Below, piece by piece: positions 44,701 through 51,716 of a stretch of DNA of 64,000 nucleotides. Every line of letters begins with the position of its first letter. Positions within the stretch are counted from its first letter, which is position 1. Source of the stretch: Winogradskyella schleiferi. Lineage in GTDB: Bacteria > Bacteroidota > Bacteroidia > Flavobacteriales > Flavobacteriaceae. The stretch lies in the NCBI RefSeq assembly GCF_013394655.1, contig NZ_CP053351.1, positions 3,192,501 through 3,256,500 of the forward strand, read 5' to 3'. Below the pieces are notes generated by a model that was not told the origin of the DNA, ran no database searches, and saw only the letters and a program-made list of their open reading frames with translations. A program made the translations under genes and the position numbers.

Positions 44701-45266
44701 AACCCTAAGTAGGATATAACAAGTTCTGAATTAGTATCAGTAACGGTTAGGATGAATTTACCATTAAAATCTGATTGTACACCATTAGTGCTACCTTTCT
44801 CTAAAACGCTTGCACCAGGCAAGGGTTGCCCATTTTCGTCTGTAACAACACCTGATATCACAATACCCTGTGATTTTTGGTCTGCTGCTAAATGGGTTGA
44901 ATTTACGTCCTCTATAACAATTGTATTATTTTCAGAAAATTTGAAGTTTAGATTGCTACTAGAAAGACTTTGCTCCAAAAGCTTTGATAATTCGATTTTT
45001 CCTTTTTTAAGGGATACCGTAGGTGCATCTTTAAACAAATCCTGAGGGTATAAAAAACGATACTTTGTTTGTTTTTGTATAATCTTAAAAACCTCATCTA
45101 CAGTAACTACTTTGTCTACATTTATAGTTACTATTTCTTGAGAAAAAGAAGCCATAGAATTAAAACTAAAAACGGAAGTGCATAAAAAGAATATAATGGT
45201 TCTCATACAAAGAAATAGAAGTCGCTTTCGAAAGAGGGAACGCCTTTTGATTAATTTAATTTTCAT
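41775..45266 (-). CDS. SusC-type TonB-dependent transporter and signal transducer
   Basis: This 1163-aa outer-membrane protein has a signal sequence in the first 40 residues, then an STN domain (about 50-120, VTVDEVFKIIQKQTKYRFLY) used to touch FecR, a carboxypeptidase-like regulatory domain (about 133-215, GQPLPGASVLEKG), a plug (about 225-340, LYVVDGVPL) and a beta-barrel ending in a C-terminal aromatic. The STN domain makes it a transducing transporter, consistent with the FecR and ECF sigma genes upstream. It imports oligomeric substrate with SusD. The hairpin at 45314-45359 lies between it and fecR. Confidence 0.95.
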   Translation of the reverse strand: MKIKLIKRRSLFRKRLLFLCMRTIIFFLCTSVFSFNSMASFSQEIVTINVDKVVTVDEVFKIIQKQTKYRFLYPQDLFKDAPTVSLKKGKIELSKLLEQSLSSSNLNFKFSENNTIVIEDVNSTHLAADQKSQGIVISGVVTDENGQPLPGASVLEKGSTNGVQSDFNGKFILTVTDTNSELVISYLGFITQEIKVGTEKIINVQLNEDTAQLDEVVVVGYGTQQQPKVTGSIAKVPMKELQDFPVSNFDQALAGKLAGVQVSQTTGEPGRELTIKVRGTGSITSGVEPLYVVDGVPLESGGQATEIVNMEDIESIQVLKDAASTAIYGSRGANGIVIITTKKGKLGKMQVNINHSTGFQQVSKKIDMMNAYEYAELSRDGHNAAYLQDVPTGSVNDPNSVRPIGYQKIPEELFPYLNGEEGLTDTDWQDEIYRSAYLQRTNISVSGASEKVNYFVSLNHSDQEGVIINSDYAKTGLRANLGISSGKFKIGVNLSPSYTFENRVSANSPYFDDGIVHTALSYAPVWPVYNPDGSFNQQGNGFWRIGTDYQHNEMVNPVALALIPQNEIEHLNLLSNLFVEYEVLEGLKIKSSFALSFNEFQNEFYRPASLETRGRNNAGRPSIPRGRLSTTNIYKWTFENTANYKKSFGNHNLQLLGGITAEKSRTKQQRISAQVDPSTRVDNAIQVVRSAAPDAVSSTGSLGEWSLYSLLARAQYDYSGKYLLSASIRADASSRFGANNKWGYFPSVSAGWRISEEAFLDETDWVNELKIRGSYGGTGNFQIGNYQQAALLDVDEYITGIPGQLQIGFRPSQVPNPNLSWESNYMFNIGLDAKLFKNQLGFTLEYYNGNTEDMLLNIPVPQTTGFGTALQNIGKLNNSGIEASININPDLGEFNWNSNFNISVNRNEVRELGPEGTAIIETAGTGTAFFKTEIGQPIGNYFLLVQDGIFSTQEELDQYPHFENTTVGDFRFVDVDGDGVLDVNKDRAIVGNYAPDFTYGFSNSFSYKGFDLNISLQGSYGGEVLNLLRRYVANGEGNFNNTRELLGRWRSETNPGDGNTNRANRKASGNNGRTSTWHVEDGSYLRLQNVSLGYSLPKSLLDEFGISKFRVYVTGNNIHTWSNYTGYNPEVNLAGGGNQLTPGLDYGVYPLATTYSLGVNVSF

Positions 45267-45313
45267 AAATTTACATTGTGTTAGTTATATATTGATATTA
45301 ATTAGTACAGTCT

Positions 45314-45359
45314 AGAGGGACGAAGTTGATTCACCGCAAAATGTTTGACTTCGCCCTCT
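45314..45359. terminator. hairpin between fecR and susC
   Basis: Arms 45314-45329 and 45345-45359 (a one-base bulge, one mismatch) enclose a 15-nt loop. A T-run follows on the plus strand only, so on the coding (minus) strand it is more likely an attenuating or mRNA-stabilising structure separating regulator and transporter expression. Confidence 0.5.
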
Positions 45360-45369
45360 TTTTTATTTT

Positions 45370-46533
45370 CTATTTTAGAATTACTCGTTGTTTTTCAATT
45401 TCATAATTTTTAATAACACCAAAGTTTTTTATAGTTTCTAATATATCTTCAAGCTTTTGGTCTTTCCCTATAGCACCATTAAAACCAGCATTTTTGATTT
45501 CAACATCATTAAATTGTACATCTATATTATACCATCTAGATAATACTTTCATAATATCGCCTAATGGCTTTCTTTGAAAACTAAAAACACCTTCTTTCCA
45601 AGACGTTTCATTATAAACATCAACATCAGAAATCGTTAATGATTTCTCCTTTAGATTAAGATTAGTTTGCTGATTGGGCTTTAATATTTGATTAGATATC
45701 GCTGAGTTTATCGAGACTTTACCTTCTACCAAAGTTGTGTAGATATTGGTTTCATCTCTATAGGCTTTGATATTAAATTCTGTTCCTAAGACCTCAATTT
45801 CTTGAGATTGATTAAATACTTTAAATTTAGATCCGCCATGTTCTGAACTAGGTGACACATCAAAATAAGCTTCGCCATATACTAACTCAACCTTACGAGC
45901 TTCACCTTCAATAAAACTTACTGGATATTCTAGTTGAGATTCAGAGTTTAACCAAACTTGTGTACCGTCAGAAAGTTTAATAAAGAATTGACCTCCTCTA
46001 GGGATAGTCAGATAATTATATACAACCTCTGTTTTATTTCTTTTTTCAGCTTCATAAATAATTTCCTCGCCATTACTGCTAGCATTATGTGTTTGATAAG
46101 ACTCACCCTTTTCTAATACAATTTGAGAACCATCTTCTAATGTCAATGTAGCTTTATCTGTACCAGGTTCAATTGTAGAATTTACAATTACCGGATTATC
46201 AACTACAGGTTTTTCATAAATTCCATTTTTGAAAAAGTAAATTGAAAGTATTATTCCTGCAAGTATAGCCGCATATTTAGAATAATTTTGTATTGTTTTA
46301 AGTCTTAAAACTTTTTTATCCTCTTTAATAAGATGATGAAGTTTTTTCTTTGTTTTATCTGCATCAAATGTCTTCAAATTAAACTCTATTAAATAATTAG
46401 TTTTTACAAAACTGTTAAATTCCTTTACGTTACCTGGGTCTCTTAGCAAAAGTTCTAATTCATCCAATTCTTGAGAAGTGGCTTGGTTTACTAAATATTT
46501 AACAATTAAATTTTGGTTGTTTTTCGATATCAT
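45370..46533 (-). CDS. FecR-family anti-sigma factor
   Basis: This is 387 aa from the ATG at 46533; an ATG 14 codons upstream adds residues unlike the family. There is a cytoplasmic N-terminal sigma-binding part (1-85), one membrane segment (about 90-107, YAAILAGIILSIYFF), a periplasmic FecR domain (about 170-280) and a C-terminal DUF4974 (about 320-387). In these systems FecR receives the signal from the SusC STN domain and releases the sigma factor. It is divergent from the sigma gene, not co-transcribed with it. Confidence 0.93.
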   Translation of the reverse strand: MISKNNQNLIVKYLVNQATSQELDELELLLRDPGNVKEFNSFVKTNYLIEFNLKTFDADKTKKKLHHLIKEDKKVLRLKTIQNYSKYAAILAGIILSIYFFKNGIYEKPVVDNPVIVNSTIEPGTDKATLTLEDGSQIVLEKGESYQTHNASSNGEEIIYEAEKRNKTEVVYNYLTIPRGGQFFIKLSDGTQVWLNSESQLEYPVSFIEGEARKVELVYGEAYFDVSPSSEHGGSKFKVFNQSQEIEVLGTEFNIKAYRDETNIYTTLVEGKVSINSAISNQILKPNQQTNLNLKEKSLTISDVDVYNETSWKEGVFSFQRKPLGDIMKVLSRWYNIDVQFNDVEIKNAGFNGAIGKDQKLEDILETIKNFGVIKNYEIEKQRVILK

Positions 46534-46645
46534 TGAAATCTCATTGTATATAAGTAAAACGAAACAAAATTGCACAACCCTAACTTTTTTGATAAGTTTT
46601 TTTATAATTTCGCATTAAATCATACTAAATTATATCAACTTCACA
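46534..46645. promoter_or_regulatory. divergent promoter region of sigma and anti-sigma genes
   Basis: 112 bp of AT-rich DNA between the two divergently transcribed regulatory genes, with no ORF. It should hold the sigma factor's own promoter and that of the utilisation operon; I could not identify the -35/-10 pairs by eye. Confidence 0.45.
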
Positions 46646-47233
46646 GTGCAACAAGTTTTTAAAAATGACACGGATTTTATTAAGTCATTAAAAAATGGCG
46701 AACCAAAAGCATATACGCATTTGGTCGATTCATTTCATCATAAATTATGTATCTATGCTTTCGGACTTACAAATGACCATGATTATTCTGAAGACATCGT
46801 GCAAAACGTCTTCATTAACATTTGGAAGAAACGCGAACAGCTTAAGGATGATTTTTCAATAAAAAATTATTTATATAGATCTGTATACAATGAATTTATA
46901 GACCAGTATCGTAAAAAGAAATCGGTTATTGAGCTTGAAAAGAAATATATTGACGCTTTGAGTTCTATTGTTGAGGAAGATGAAAACTCATTAGATCGAC
47001 TTATAACAATAGTAAATCAAGAGATTGAAAACCTCCCTCCTAAATGTAAACAAACATTTTTGCTAAGCAAGAAAGATGGATTAACAAATATAGAGATTGC
47101 CGAGTATTTAAACGTTTCTATTAAATCTGTCGAAGCTCATATTACAAAAGCATTTTCTATATTACGAAAAGTTCTAGGTGAAAAAATGCAGGGGTTTTTA
47201 TTTCTATTATTTGGAGTGCACAAAATAGAATAA
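46646..47233 (+). CDS. ECF-type RNA polymerase sigma factor
   Basis: This is 195 aa from a GTG start. Region 2 is DYSEDIVQNVFINIWKKRE (about residues 48-66) and region 4 is LTNIEIAEYLNVSIKSVEAH (about 151-170), the Bacteroidota FecI/SusC-associated ECF group. It should activate the operon starting at fecR-susC when substrate is sensed. It is the only rightward gene of the cargo and faces the right att site. Confidence 0.92.
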   Translation: MQQVFKNDTDFIKSLKNGEPKAYTHLVDSFHHKLCIYAFGLTNDHDYSEDIVQNVFINIWKKREQLKDDFSIKNYLYRSVYNEFIDQYRKKKSVIELEKKYIDALSSIVEEDENSLDRLITIVNQEIENLPPKCKQTFLLSKKDGLTNIEIAEYLNVSIKSVEAHITKAFSILRKVLGEKMQGFLFLLFGVHKIE

Positions 47234-47528
47234 TTGAGATAGGGTTACTCTTATTCTATTTTTTATTTTATTTACATAGCCTTGTATAAAATTATGTGAT
47301 AGTATTTTTTTTAGTGAGTGAATGAGTAGTTTAATTATGTTTCTAATAGTACTCAATTACTCAACATAATTTATTGATTTCTTCTCTTCTAATCATGAAA
47401 ATTCTCTCAAATCGTATTTTTTAGTTTACATTTACTAAATCATCAGTTTGAAACACTAAATAAGCAATATGACTGAACTAACTAGTGAATTAAATACTAT
47501 ATATTCTGCAAATATTCTGCAAATAAAA
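47234..47528. other. non-coding right end of the element with arm-type repeat
   Basis: No gene is supported here. TTCTGCAAATA in tandem at 47504-47524 is identical over 21 bp to 20828-20848 at the left end, a candidate integrase arm site about 50 bp inside the right att copy. The rest is AT-rich without clear structure; a possible short ORF crossing the tRNA is spurious. Confidence 0.6.
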
Positions 47529-47566
47529 AAACCAACACTTTCAAAATCGCTTGAAAGCATTGGTTT
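47529..47566 (-). terminator. hairpin downstream of tRNA-Arg, supplied by the element
   Basis: 16-nt arms at 47529-47544 and 47551-47566 (two mismatches) and a 6-nt loop, followed on the minus strand by a T-run. It lies 3 bp past the tRNA CCA end. The left att copy has its own, different hairpin at the same place, so the element brought a replacement terminator. Confidence 0.75.
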
Positions 47567-47569
47567 CAC

Positions 47570-47646
47570 TGGTGACCTCGACAGGATTCAAACCTGTAAC
47601 CTCTTGAGCCGTAATCAAGTGCGCTATTCAGTTGCGCCACGAGGCC
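47570..47646 (-). tRNA. tRNA-Arg (anticodon ACG)
   Basis: Read on the minus strand: acceptor stem GGCCTCG pairs with CGAGGTC (one G-U), the D arm begins GCGC, the anticodon stem CTTGA/TCAAG encloses loop TTACGGC with anticodon ACG, the T arm ACAGG/CCTGT has loop TTTGAAT, and CCA is encoded at the 3' end. It is a complete cloverleaf. Its 3' half is the integration target of the neighbouring element. Confidence 0.95.
47572..47618. repeat. att site, right copy (47 bp, within tRNA-Arg)
   Basis: Identical to 20667-20713. Here it is part of the complete tRNA-Arg gene, from the CCA end to the anticodon loop. The crossover lies inside this stretch. Confidence 0.92.
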
Positions 47647-47660
47647 TTTTTATTGGGATG

Positions 47661-47693
47661 CAAATATACTACATAAATTAAAAATCTACCAAA
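47661..47693 (-). promoter_or_regulatory. promoter of tRNA-Arg
   Basis: On the minus strand, TTTG (47690-47693), 21 nt, then TATATTTG (47661-47668), a full match to the Flavobacteriia TTG-N17-23-TAnnTTTG promoter, 14 nt before the tRNA start. Confidence 0.7.
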
Positions 47694-47731
47694 CTATTTA
47701 TTTCAAATTTCAAAATGATTATTTTTGGACC

Positions 47732-48367
47732 ATGATTTCTAAAGAAAACCTTGAGCAATTCAGTTATTTGTTTGATGAAACTATCATCGACGATATTTCT
47801 AATGTCGCACAATTAAAAACGTTCAAAAAAAACGATATCATTATAGATATTGGCCAAGAATTAACTCATATTCCATTACTTACAGAAGGTAACATCAAAG
47901 TGTTGCGAGAAGATAATGATGGCCATGAACTGTTATTGTATGTATTAGAAACTGGTGATACTTGTGCCATGTCCCTCACTTGTTGTATGGCCAAATCTGT
48001 TAGTAAAATTCGTGCTATTGCAGATGAAGATGCTAGCGTTATTATGATTCCTATTTCCTATATGACAAAGTGGTTTAATTCCAATGATAGCTGGAGAAGT
48101 TTTATTCTGCAGAGTTATCAGGTTCGTTTTGACGAAATGCTGGAAACCATAGATACACTCGCTTTTATGAAGATGGATGAGCGCTTGTTTAAATATCTTA
48201 CTGACCAAGTAAAACTCAATGCTTCAACCAGTCTCGAAATAACACATCAAGAAATTGCCGAAGATTTAAATACTTCTCGAGTTGTTATCTCTCGACTTTT
48301 AAAACAATTGGAACGCGAACAAAAAATTGAACTCGGCAGAAACAAAATCATTGTTTTAGACTTTTAG
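47732..48367 (+). CDS. Crp/Fnr-family regulator of the sulfur cluster
   Basis: This 211-aa protein has an N-terminal cyclic-nucleotide-binding-like sensor (about residues 15-130) and a C-terminal winged HTH (ITHQEIAEDLNTSRVVISRL, about 170-190). The sensor has a Cys-rich segment, TGDTCAMSLTCC (Cys78, Cys84, Cys85), well suited to sensing persulfide or redox state. It is the first gene of a rightward cluster of sulfur-handling genes, so it is probably their local regulator. A CRP-type palindrome lies in front of the dioxygenase gene. Confidence 0.85.
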   Translation: MISKENLEQFSYLFDETIIDDISNVAQLKTFKKNDIIIDIGQELTHIPLLTEGNIKVLREDNDGHELLLYVLETGDTCAMSLTCCMAKSVSKIRAIADEDASVIMIPISYMTKWFNSNDSWRSFILQSYQVRFDEMLETIDTLAFMKMDERLFKYLTDQVKLNASTSLEITHQEIAEDLNTSRVVISRLLKQLEREQKIELGRNKIIVLDF

Positions 48368-48425
48368 TCACTTTTGTAACACAGTCTTAAATCATAGAAT
48401 CCTATTTTTGCATTAATCTAATTTT

Positions 48426-48983
48426 ATGGAATACATTTTAAAGCCATGGCCTTGGTTTGTCTCAGGACCTTTGATTGCATTAGTCATGTTTCTTCTGCTC
48501 TATTTTGGTAGAACCTTCGGTATGTCATCAAACCTAAGAACGTTATGTGCCATTGGAGGCGCAGGAAAAAGAACTGAATTTTTCAATTTCGATTGGAAAA
48601 GCCAACGATGGAATCTCGTGGTAGTCCTTGGCGCTATCGTTGGTGGCTTCATAGCCCATTATTGGCTGTCAAACCCTATAAACATAGACCTCAGCGAAGC
48701 GACAGTTAACGATTTAACTGCTCTCGGATTTCAAAATGTTGGTGAGAGTTTATTGCCACCCGAATTATTTAGCTGGGATGCCGTGTTTAGCATTAAAGGT
48801 ATTTTAATACTCATTGTTGGTGGATTTTTAGTAGGATTCGGTACAAGATATGCTGGAGGTTGTACTTCTGGTCATGCTATTACGGGTTTAAGCAGTTTAC
48901 AGGTTCCGTCACTAATAGCCGTGATTGGTTTTTTCTTGGGAGGACTAATCATGATTCACCTTTTTTATCCAATACTATTTTAA
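48426..48983 (+). CDS. YeeE/YedE-family transporter, first half
   Basis: This 185-aa membrane protein has about five membrane segments, including the conserved YAGGCTSGHAITG motif (about residues 147-159) with the cysteine that handles thiosulfate or sulfur species in YeeE. It is encoded with a partner half 2 bp downstream; in the split forms the two probably form one transporter. Sulfur uptake for the downstream persulfide dioxygenase is the likely role. Confidence 0.85.
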   Translation: MEYILKPWPWFVSGPLIALVMFLLLYFGRTFGMSSNLRTLCAIGGAGKRTEFFNFDWKSQRWNLVVVLGAIVGGFIAHYWLSNPINIDLSEATVNDLTALGFQNVGESLLPPELFSWDAVFSIKGILILIVGGFLVGFGTRYAGGCTSGHAITGLSSLQVPSLIAVIGFFLGGLIMIHLFYPILF

Positions 48984-48985
48984 CT

Positions 48986-49402
48986 ATGGGGAAGTATATT
49001 AAATTTTTTCTGGTCGGCATTTTCTTCGGCATTGTATTGGTAAAATCTGAAGCGGTTTCTTGGTATCGCATTTTTGAAATGTTTAAATTTCAATCCTTTC
49101 ATATGTATGGCATTATAGGTACAGCCGTTATAACTGGCATCATATTATTGGCTTTTTCTAAAATGAAAAAAATAAAAACCATTAAAGGTTCAACTTTAAG
49201 AGTACCTTTAAAAGAACGTGGCTTTACAAACTATATATTAGGTGGCACTATTTTTGGACTGGGCTGGGCATTATGTGGCGCTTGTCCTGGTCCAATGTAC
49301 ATTTTATTTGGTACAGGAGCATTCTCAATTCTCATTGTAATTGCAGCTGCCTTATTAGGGACTTATGTTTACGGATTATTAAGAGACAAATTGCCGCATT
49401 AA
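48986..49402 (+). CDS. YeeE/YedE-family transporter, second half (DUF6691-like)
   Basis: This is 138 aa from the ATG at 48986; a longer in-frame extension starting at 48860 only overlaps the first half in another frame and is not needed. Membrane segments frame the conserved LCGACPGPMYIL motif with its cysteine. It ends exactly at the next gene's start. It forms the second half of the split sulfur transporter. Confidence 0.85.
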   Translation: MGKYIKFFLVGIFFGIVLVKSEAVSWYRIFEMFKFQSFHMYGIIGTAVITGIILLAFSKMKKIKTIKGSTLRVPLKERGFTNYILGGTIFGLGWALCGACPGPMYILFGTGAFSILIVIAAALLGTYVYGLLRDKLPH

Positions 49403-50203
49403 ATGGAACTCGTTGAGATATTAGGATATTTAGGTGCACTGGTTGTTGGTCTGGTACTAGGCTTAATAGGTGGAGGTGGTTCTATTTTAACGGTTCCTAT
49501 TATGGTTTATCTCATAGGATTAAATCCTATTGTAGCTACTGGATACTCCTTATTTGTTGTAGGAATAACATCCGTTTTTGGAGCATTTCAAAATTATAGA
49601 AAAGGCTTGGTGGATGTAAAGACAGCAATTGTTTTTGCTGTGCCTGCATTTATAGTCGTCTATCTTACAAGACGGTATTTTGTCCCTATAATACCAGATG
49701 TGGTTTTTACCATTAATGATTTTGATGTTACCAATGATATTTTCATCATGATTTTCTTTTCTCTGGTGATGCTCTTGGCGAGTTATTCTATGATTAAAGG
49801 AAGAAAAAATATCTCTCCTACAGAAACAAAAAGTCTAAAACACAATTATCCCATGATTGCGTTTCAAGCTACAGTTATTGGTGTTTTTTCGGGTATTGTA
49901 GGAGCTGGCGGCGGATTTTTAATTATACCAACACTTGTGATTTTAGGCAAACTACCTATGAAAAAAGCGATAGGCACGTCATTATTTGTCATCGCTGTAA
50001 ATTCGTTGTTCGGCTTTCTTGGTGATGTATCCAATATCGCAATTGATTGGAATTTCCTATTGATATTCACCTTCATTTCAATTATAGGAATTCTTATAGG
50101 CTCGTATTTTTCAAAATATATAAGTGGAAAAAAACTCAAAACAGGATTTGGTTATTTTACAATTGTAATGGCTATTTACATTGTTTATAGAGAGCTCTTT
50201 TAA
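49403..50203 (+). CDS. TauE/SafE-family sulfite/organosulfur permease
   Basis: This 266-aa protein has about eight membrane segments. Duplicated glycine-rich motifs GLIGGGGSILTVPI (near residue 20) and GAGGGFLIIPTL (near 170) mark the TauE/SafE family, which exports or imports sulfite, sulfonates or related anions. Here it probably exports sulfite formed by the dioxygenase. It directly follows the YedE half and precedes the dioxygenase promoter. Confidence 0.88.
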   Translation: MELVEILGYLGALVVGLVLGLIGGGGSILTVPIMVYLIGLNPIVATGYSLFVVGITSVFGAFQNYRKGLVDVKTAIVFAVPAFIVVYLTRRYFVPIIPDVVFTINDFDVTNDIFIMIFFSLVMLLASYSMIKGRKNISPTETKSLKHNYPMIAFQATVIGVFSGIVGAGGGFLIIPTLVILGKLPMKKAIGTSLFVIAVNSLFGFLGDVSNIAIDWNFLLIFTFISIIGILIGSYFSKYISGKKLKTGFGYFTIVMAIYIVYRELF

Positions 50204-50210
50204 CACACTT

Positions 50211-50254
50211 TGTGATAAATATCACATTTCAAAAATTGAAGTTTTGTAAATTTG
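50211..50254 (+). promoter_or_regulatory. CRP-type palindrome and promoter of the persulfide dioxygenase gene
   Basis: TGTGATAAATATCACA at 50211-50226 matches the CRP-type consensus TGTGA-N6-TCACA. A TAAATTTG -7 box lies at 50247-50254, 21 bp before the ATG. From the predicted start point the palindrome is centred near -42, the usual position for direct activation. The Crp/Fnr protein encoded at 47732 is the obvious candidate. No clear -33 box is seen, as expected of an activator-dependent promoter. Confidence 0.72.
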
Positions 50255-50274
50255 TATTACGTAATGTTTTAAAT

Positions 50275-51681
50275 ATGAAAATTGAACAATTATACACAGG
50301 CTGTTTAGCGCAAGGCGCTTACTATATTGAATCTGAAGGCGAAGTTGCCATAATTGATCCACTTAGGGAAGTACAACAGTATGTTGACAAGGCTAAGGCC
50401 AACAACGCCAAAATAAAATATATTTTAGAAACGCATTTTCATGCCGATTTTGTTTCTGGTCATGTAGATTTGGCTAAAGAAACTGGTGCTACCATCGTTT
50501 TTGGTCCAGGTGCAACGACTCAATATGATATTCATTCCGCTAAAGATGGCGAAGAATTAAAACTAGGAAATGTAACTTTAAAGGTTCTGCACACGCCAGG
50601 TCATACATTGGAATCGGCAACCTATTTATTAATAGACAAAAATGGAAAAGACCACGCTATTTTTTCTGGTGACACCTTATTTTTAGGTGATGTTGGAAGA
50701 CCTGATTTAGCGATAAAGTCCGATTTAACCAAAGAAGATTTAGCAGGTATGCTATTCGACTCGCTTCGAAATAAAATCATGCCTTTGGCAGATGATGTTA
50801 TTGTATATCCTGCTCATGGTGCAGGTTCGGCTTGCGGAAAAAATTTAAGTAAGGAGACGTCTGGTCTTTTAGGAGAACAGAAAAAAACCAATTATGCGTT
50901 GCGTGCTGATATGAGTAAGGAAGAATTTGTAAAAGAAGTTCTCGACGGTATCCCTCCACCTCCACAATATTTCGCTAAGAATGCCATGATGAACAAAATG
51001 GGCTACGATACTTTTGATACTGTATTAAAAACTGGTAATGTTCCTCTTAATCCTGAAGAATTTGAAGCATTGGCAAATCATGAATCCGCATTGGTTTTAG
51101 ATGTAAGACCTCAATCCGATTTTATAAAAGGCCATATTCCTAATTCTATTTTTATTGGATTAAATGGTTCATTTGCACCTTGGGTTGGTGCTTTAATAAC
51201 GGATATCAAACAACCAATCGTTCTTGTGGTTCCTGAAGGTAAATCGGAAGAAGCCGTTACAAGGTTATCTCGTGTTGGCTATGACAACACTTTAGGTTTT
51301 CTAGAAGGTGGACTTGAAGCCTGGAAAAAAGCAGGTAAAGATATTGAAACATTAGAATCAATTTCAGCTGAGGAATTTGCTAACAGAGCAAAACAGGATA
51401 ACTTAAATGTTTTAGATGTTCGCAAAGATGGTGAGTATCTATCGTCGCATCTAGAAGATGCCCAACATTTATCCTTGGATTTTATTAATGAAAAGATGGA
51501 TGACGTCAGTAAGGACAAAACCTATTATGTACATTGTGCTGGTGGTTATCGTTCTGTAATTGCTGCTTCGATCCTGAAAGCACGAGGCTATGATAAATTA
51601 ATTGATATTGCTGGTGGATTTGGTGCTATTAAAAACACCGATTTAAAGACAACGGATTTTGTTTGTCCATCTACGCTTTAA
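50275..51681 (+). CDS. persulfide dioxygenase-rhodanese fusion
   Basis: This is 468 aa from the ATG at 50275, which follows the -7 box; 21 upstream codons are excluded because they overlap the promoter. The N-terminal metallo-beta-lactamase fold has ETHFHADFVSGH (His54, His56, Asp58, His63), His110 and Asp133 (FSGDTLF) and PAHGAGSACG, as in ETHE1-type persulfide dioxygenases, which oxidise glutathione persulfide to sulfite. Two rhodanese domains follow: the second has the active cysteine (HCAGGYRS), the first lacks it (VPEGKS). It works with the sulfur transporters and TauE in this cluster. Confidence 0.92.
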   Translation: MKIEQLYTGCLAQGAYYIESEGEVAIIDPLREVQQYVDKAKANNAKIKYILETHFHADFVSGHVDLAKETGATIVFGPGATTQYDIHSAKDGEELKLGNVTLKVLHTPGHTLESATYLLIDKNGKDHAIFSGDTLFLGDVGRPDLAIKSDLTKEDLAGMLFDSLRNKIMPLADDVIVYPAHGAGSACGKNLSKETSGLLGEQKKTNYALRADMSKEEFVKEVLDGIPPPPQYFAKNAMMNKMGYDTFDTVLKTGNVPLNPEEFEALANHESALVLDVRPQSDFIKGHIPNSIFIGLNGSFAPWVGALITDIKQPIVLVVPEGKSEEAVTRLSRVGYDNTLGFLEGGLEAWKKAGKDIETLESISAEEFANRAKQDNLNVLDVRKDGEYLSSHLEDAQHLSLDFINEKMDDVSKDKTYYVHCAGGYRSVIAASILKARGYDKLIDIAGGFGAIKNTDLKTTDFVCPSTL

Positions 51682-51716
51682 CTAACTGACTAACAGATTT
51701 TAAAAATTTATTCATC

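Larger units (their letters stand above)
20667..47618. mobile_element. 26.9-kb integrated element with metabolic cargo in tRNA-Arg
   Basis: A perfect 47-bp direct repeat of the 3' half of tRNA-Arg bounds the region (20667-20713 and 47572-47618), with a tyrosine integrase just inside the left end and matching 21-bp repeats inside both ends. The intact tRNA lies at the right junction, as expected for 3'-end integration. The left module has integrase, HTH, zinc-ribbon and primase-helicase genes; the rest is a sugar/phosphodiester utilisation locus. No relaxase was seen, so transfer would depend on a helper. The distance between repeat starts is 26,905 bp. Confidence 0.9.

Noticed and set aside
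45314..45359. True terminator of fecR
   Set aside because: The T-run is on the plus strand, where no gene ends; kept only as a hairpin of uncertain function.
20667..47618. Integrative and conjugative element
   Set aside because: No relaxase, coupling protein or type IV secretion gene was recognised; an integrative satellite or mobilisable island fits better.
47469..47681. ORF of 70 codons at the tRNA-Arg locus
   Set aside because: It reads through the att repeat and the complement of the tRNA gene; its codons are explained by tRNA sequence, and it has no similarity to a protein.
48860..48985. 42-codon N-terminal extension of the second YeeE/YedE half
   Set aside because: It lies wholly inside the first half in another frame; the ATG at 48986 gives the expected first membrane segment.
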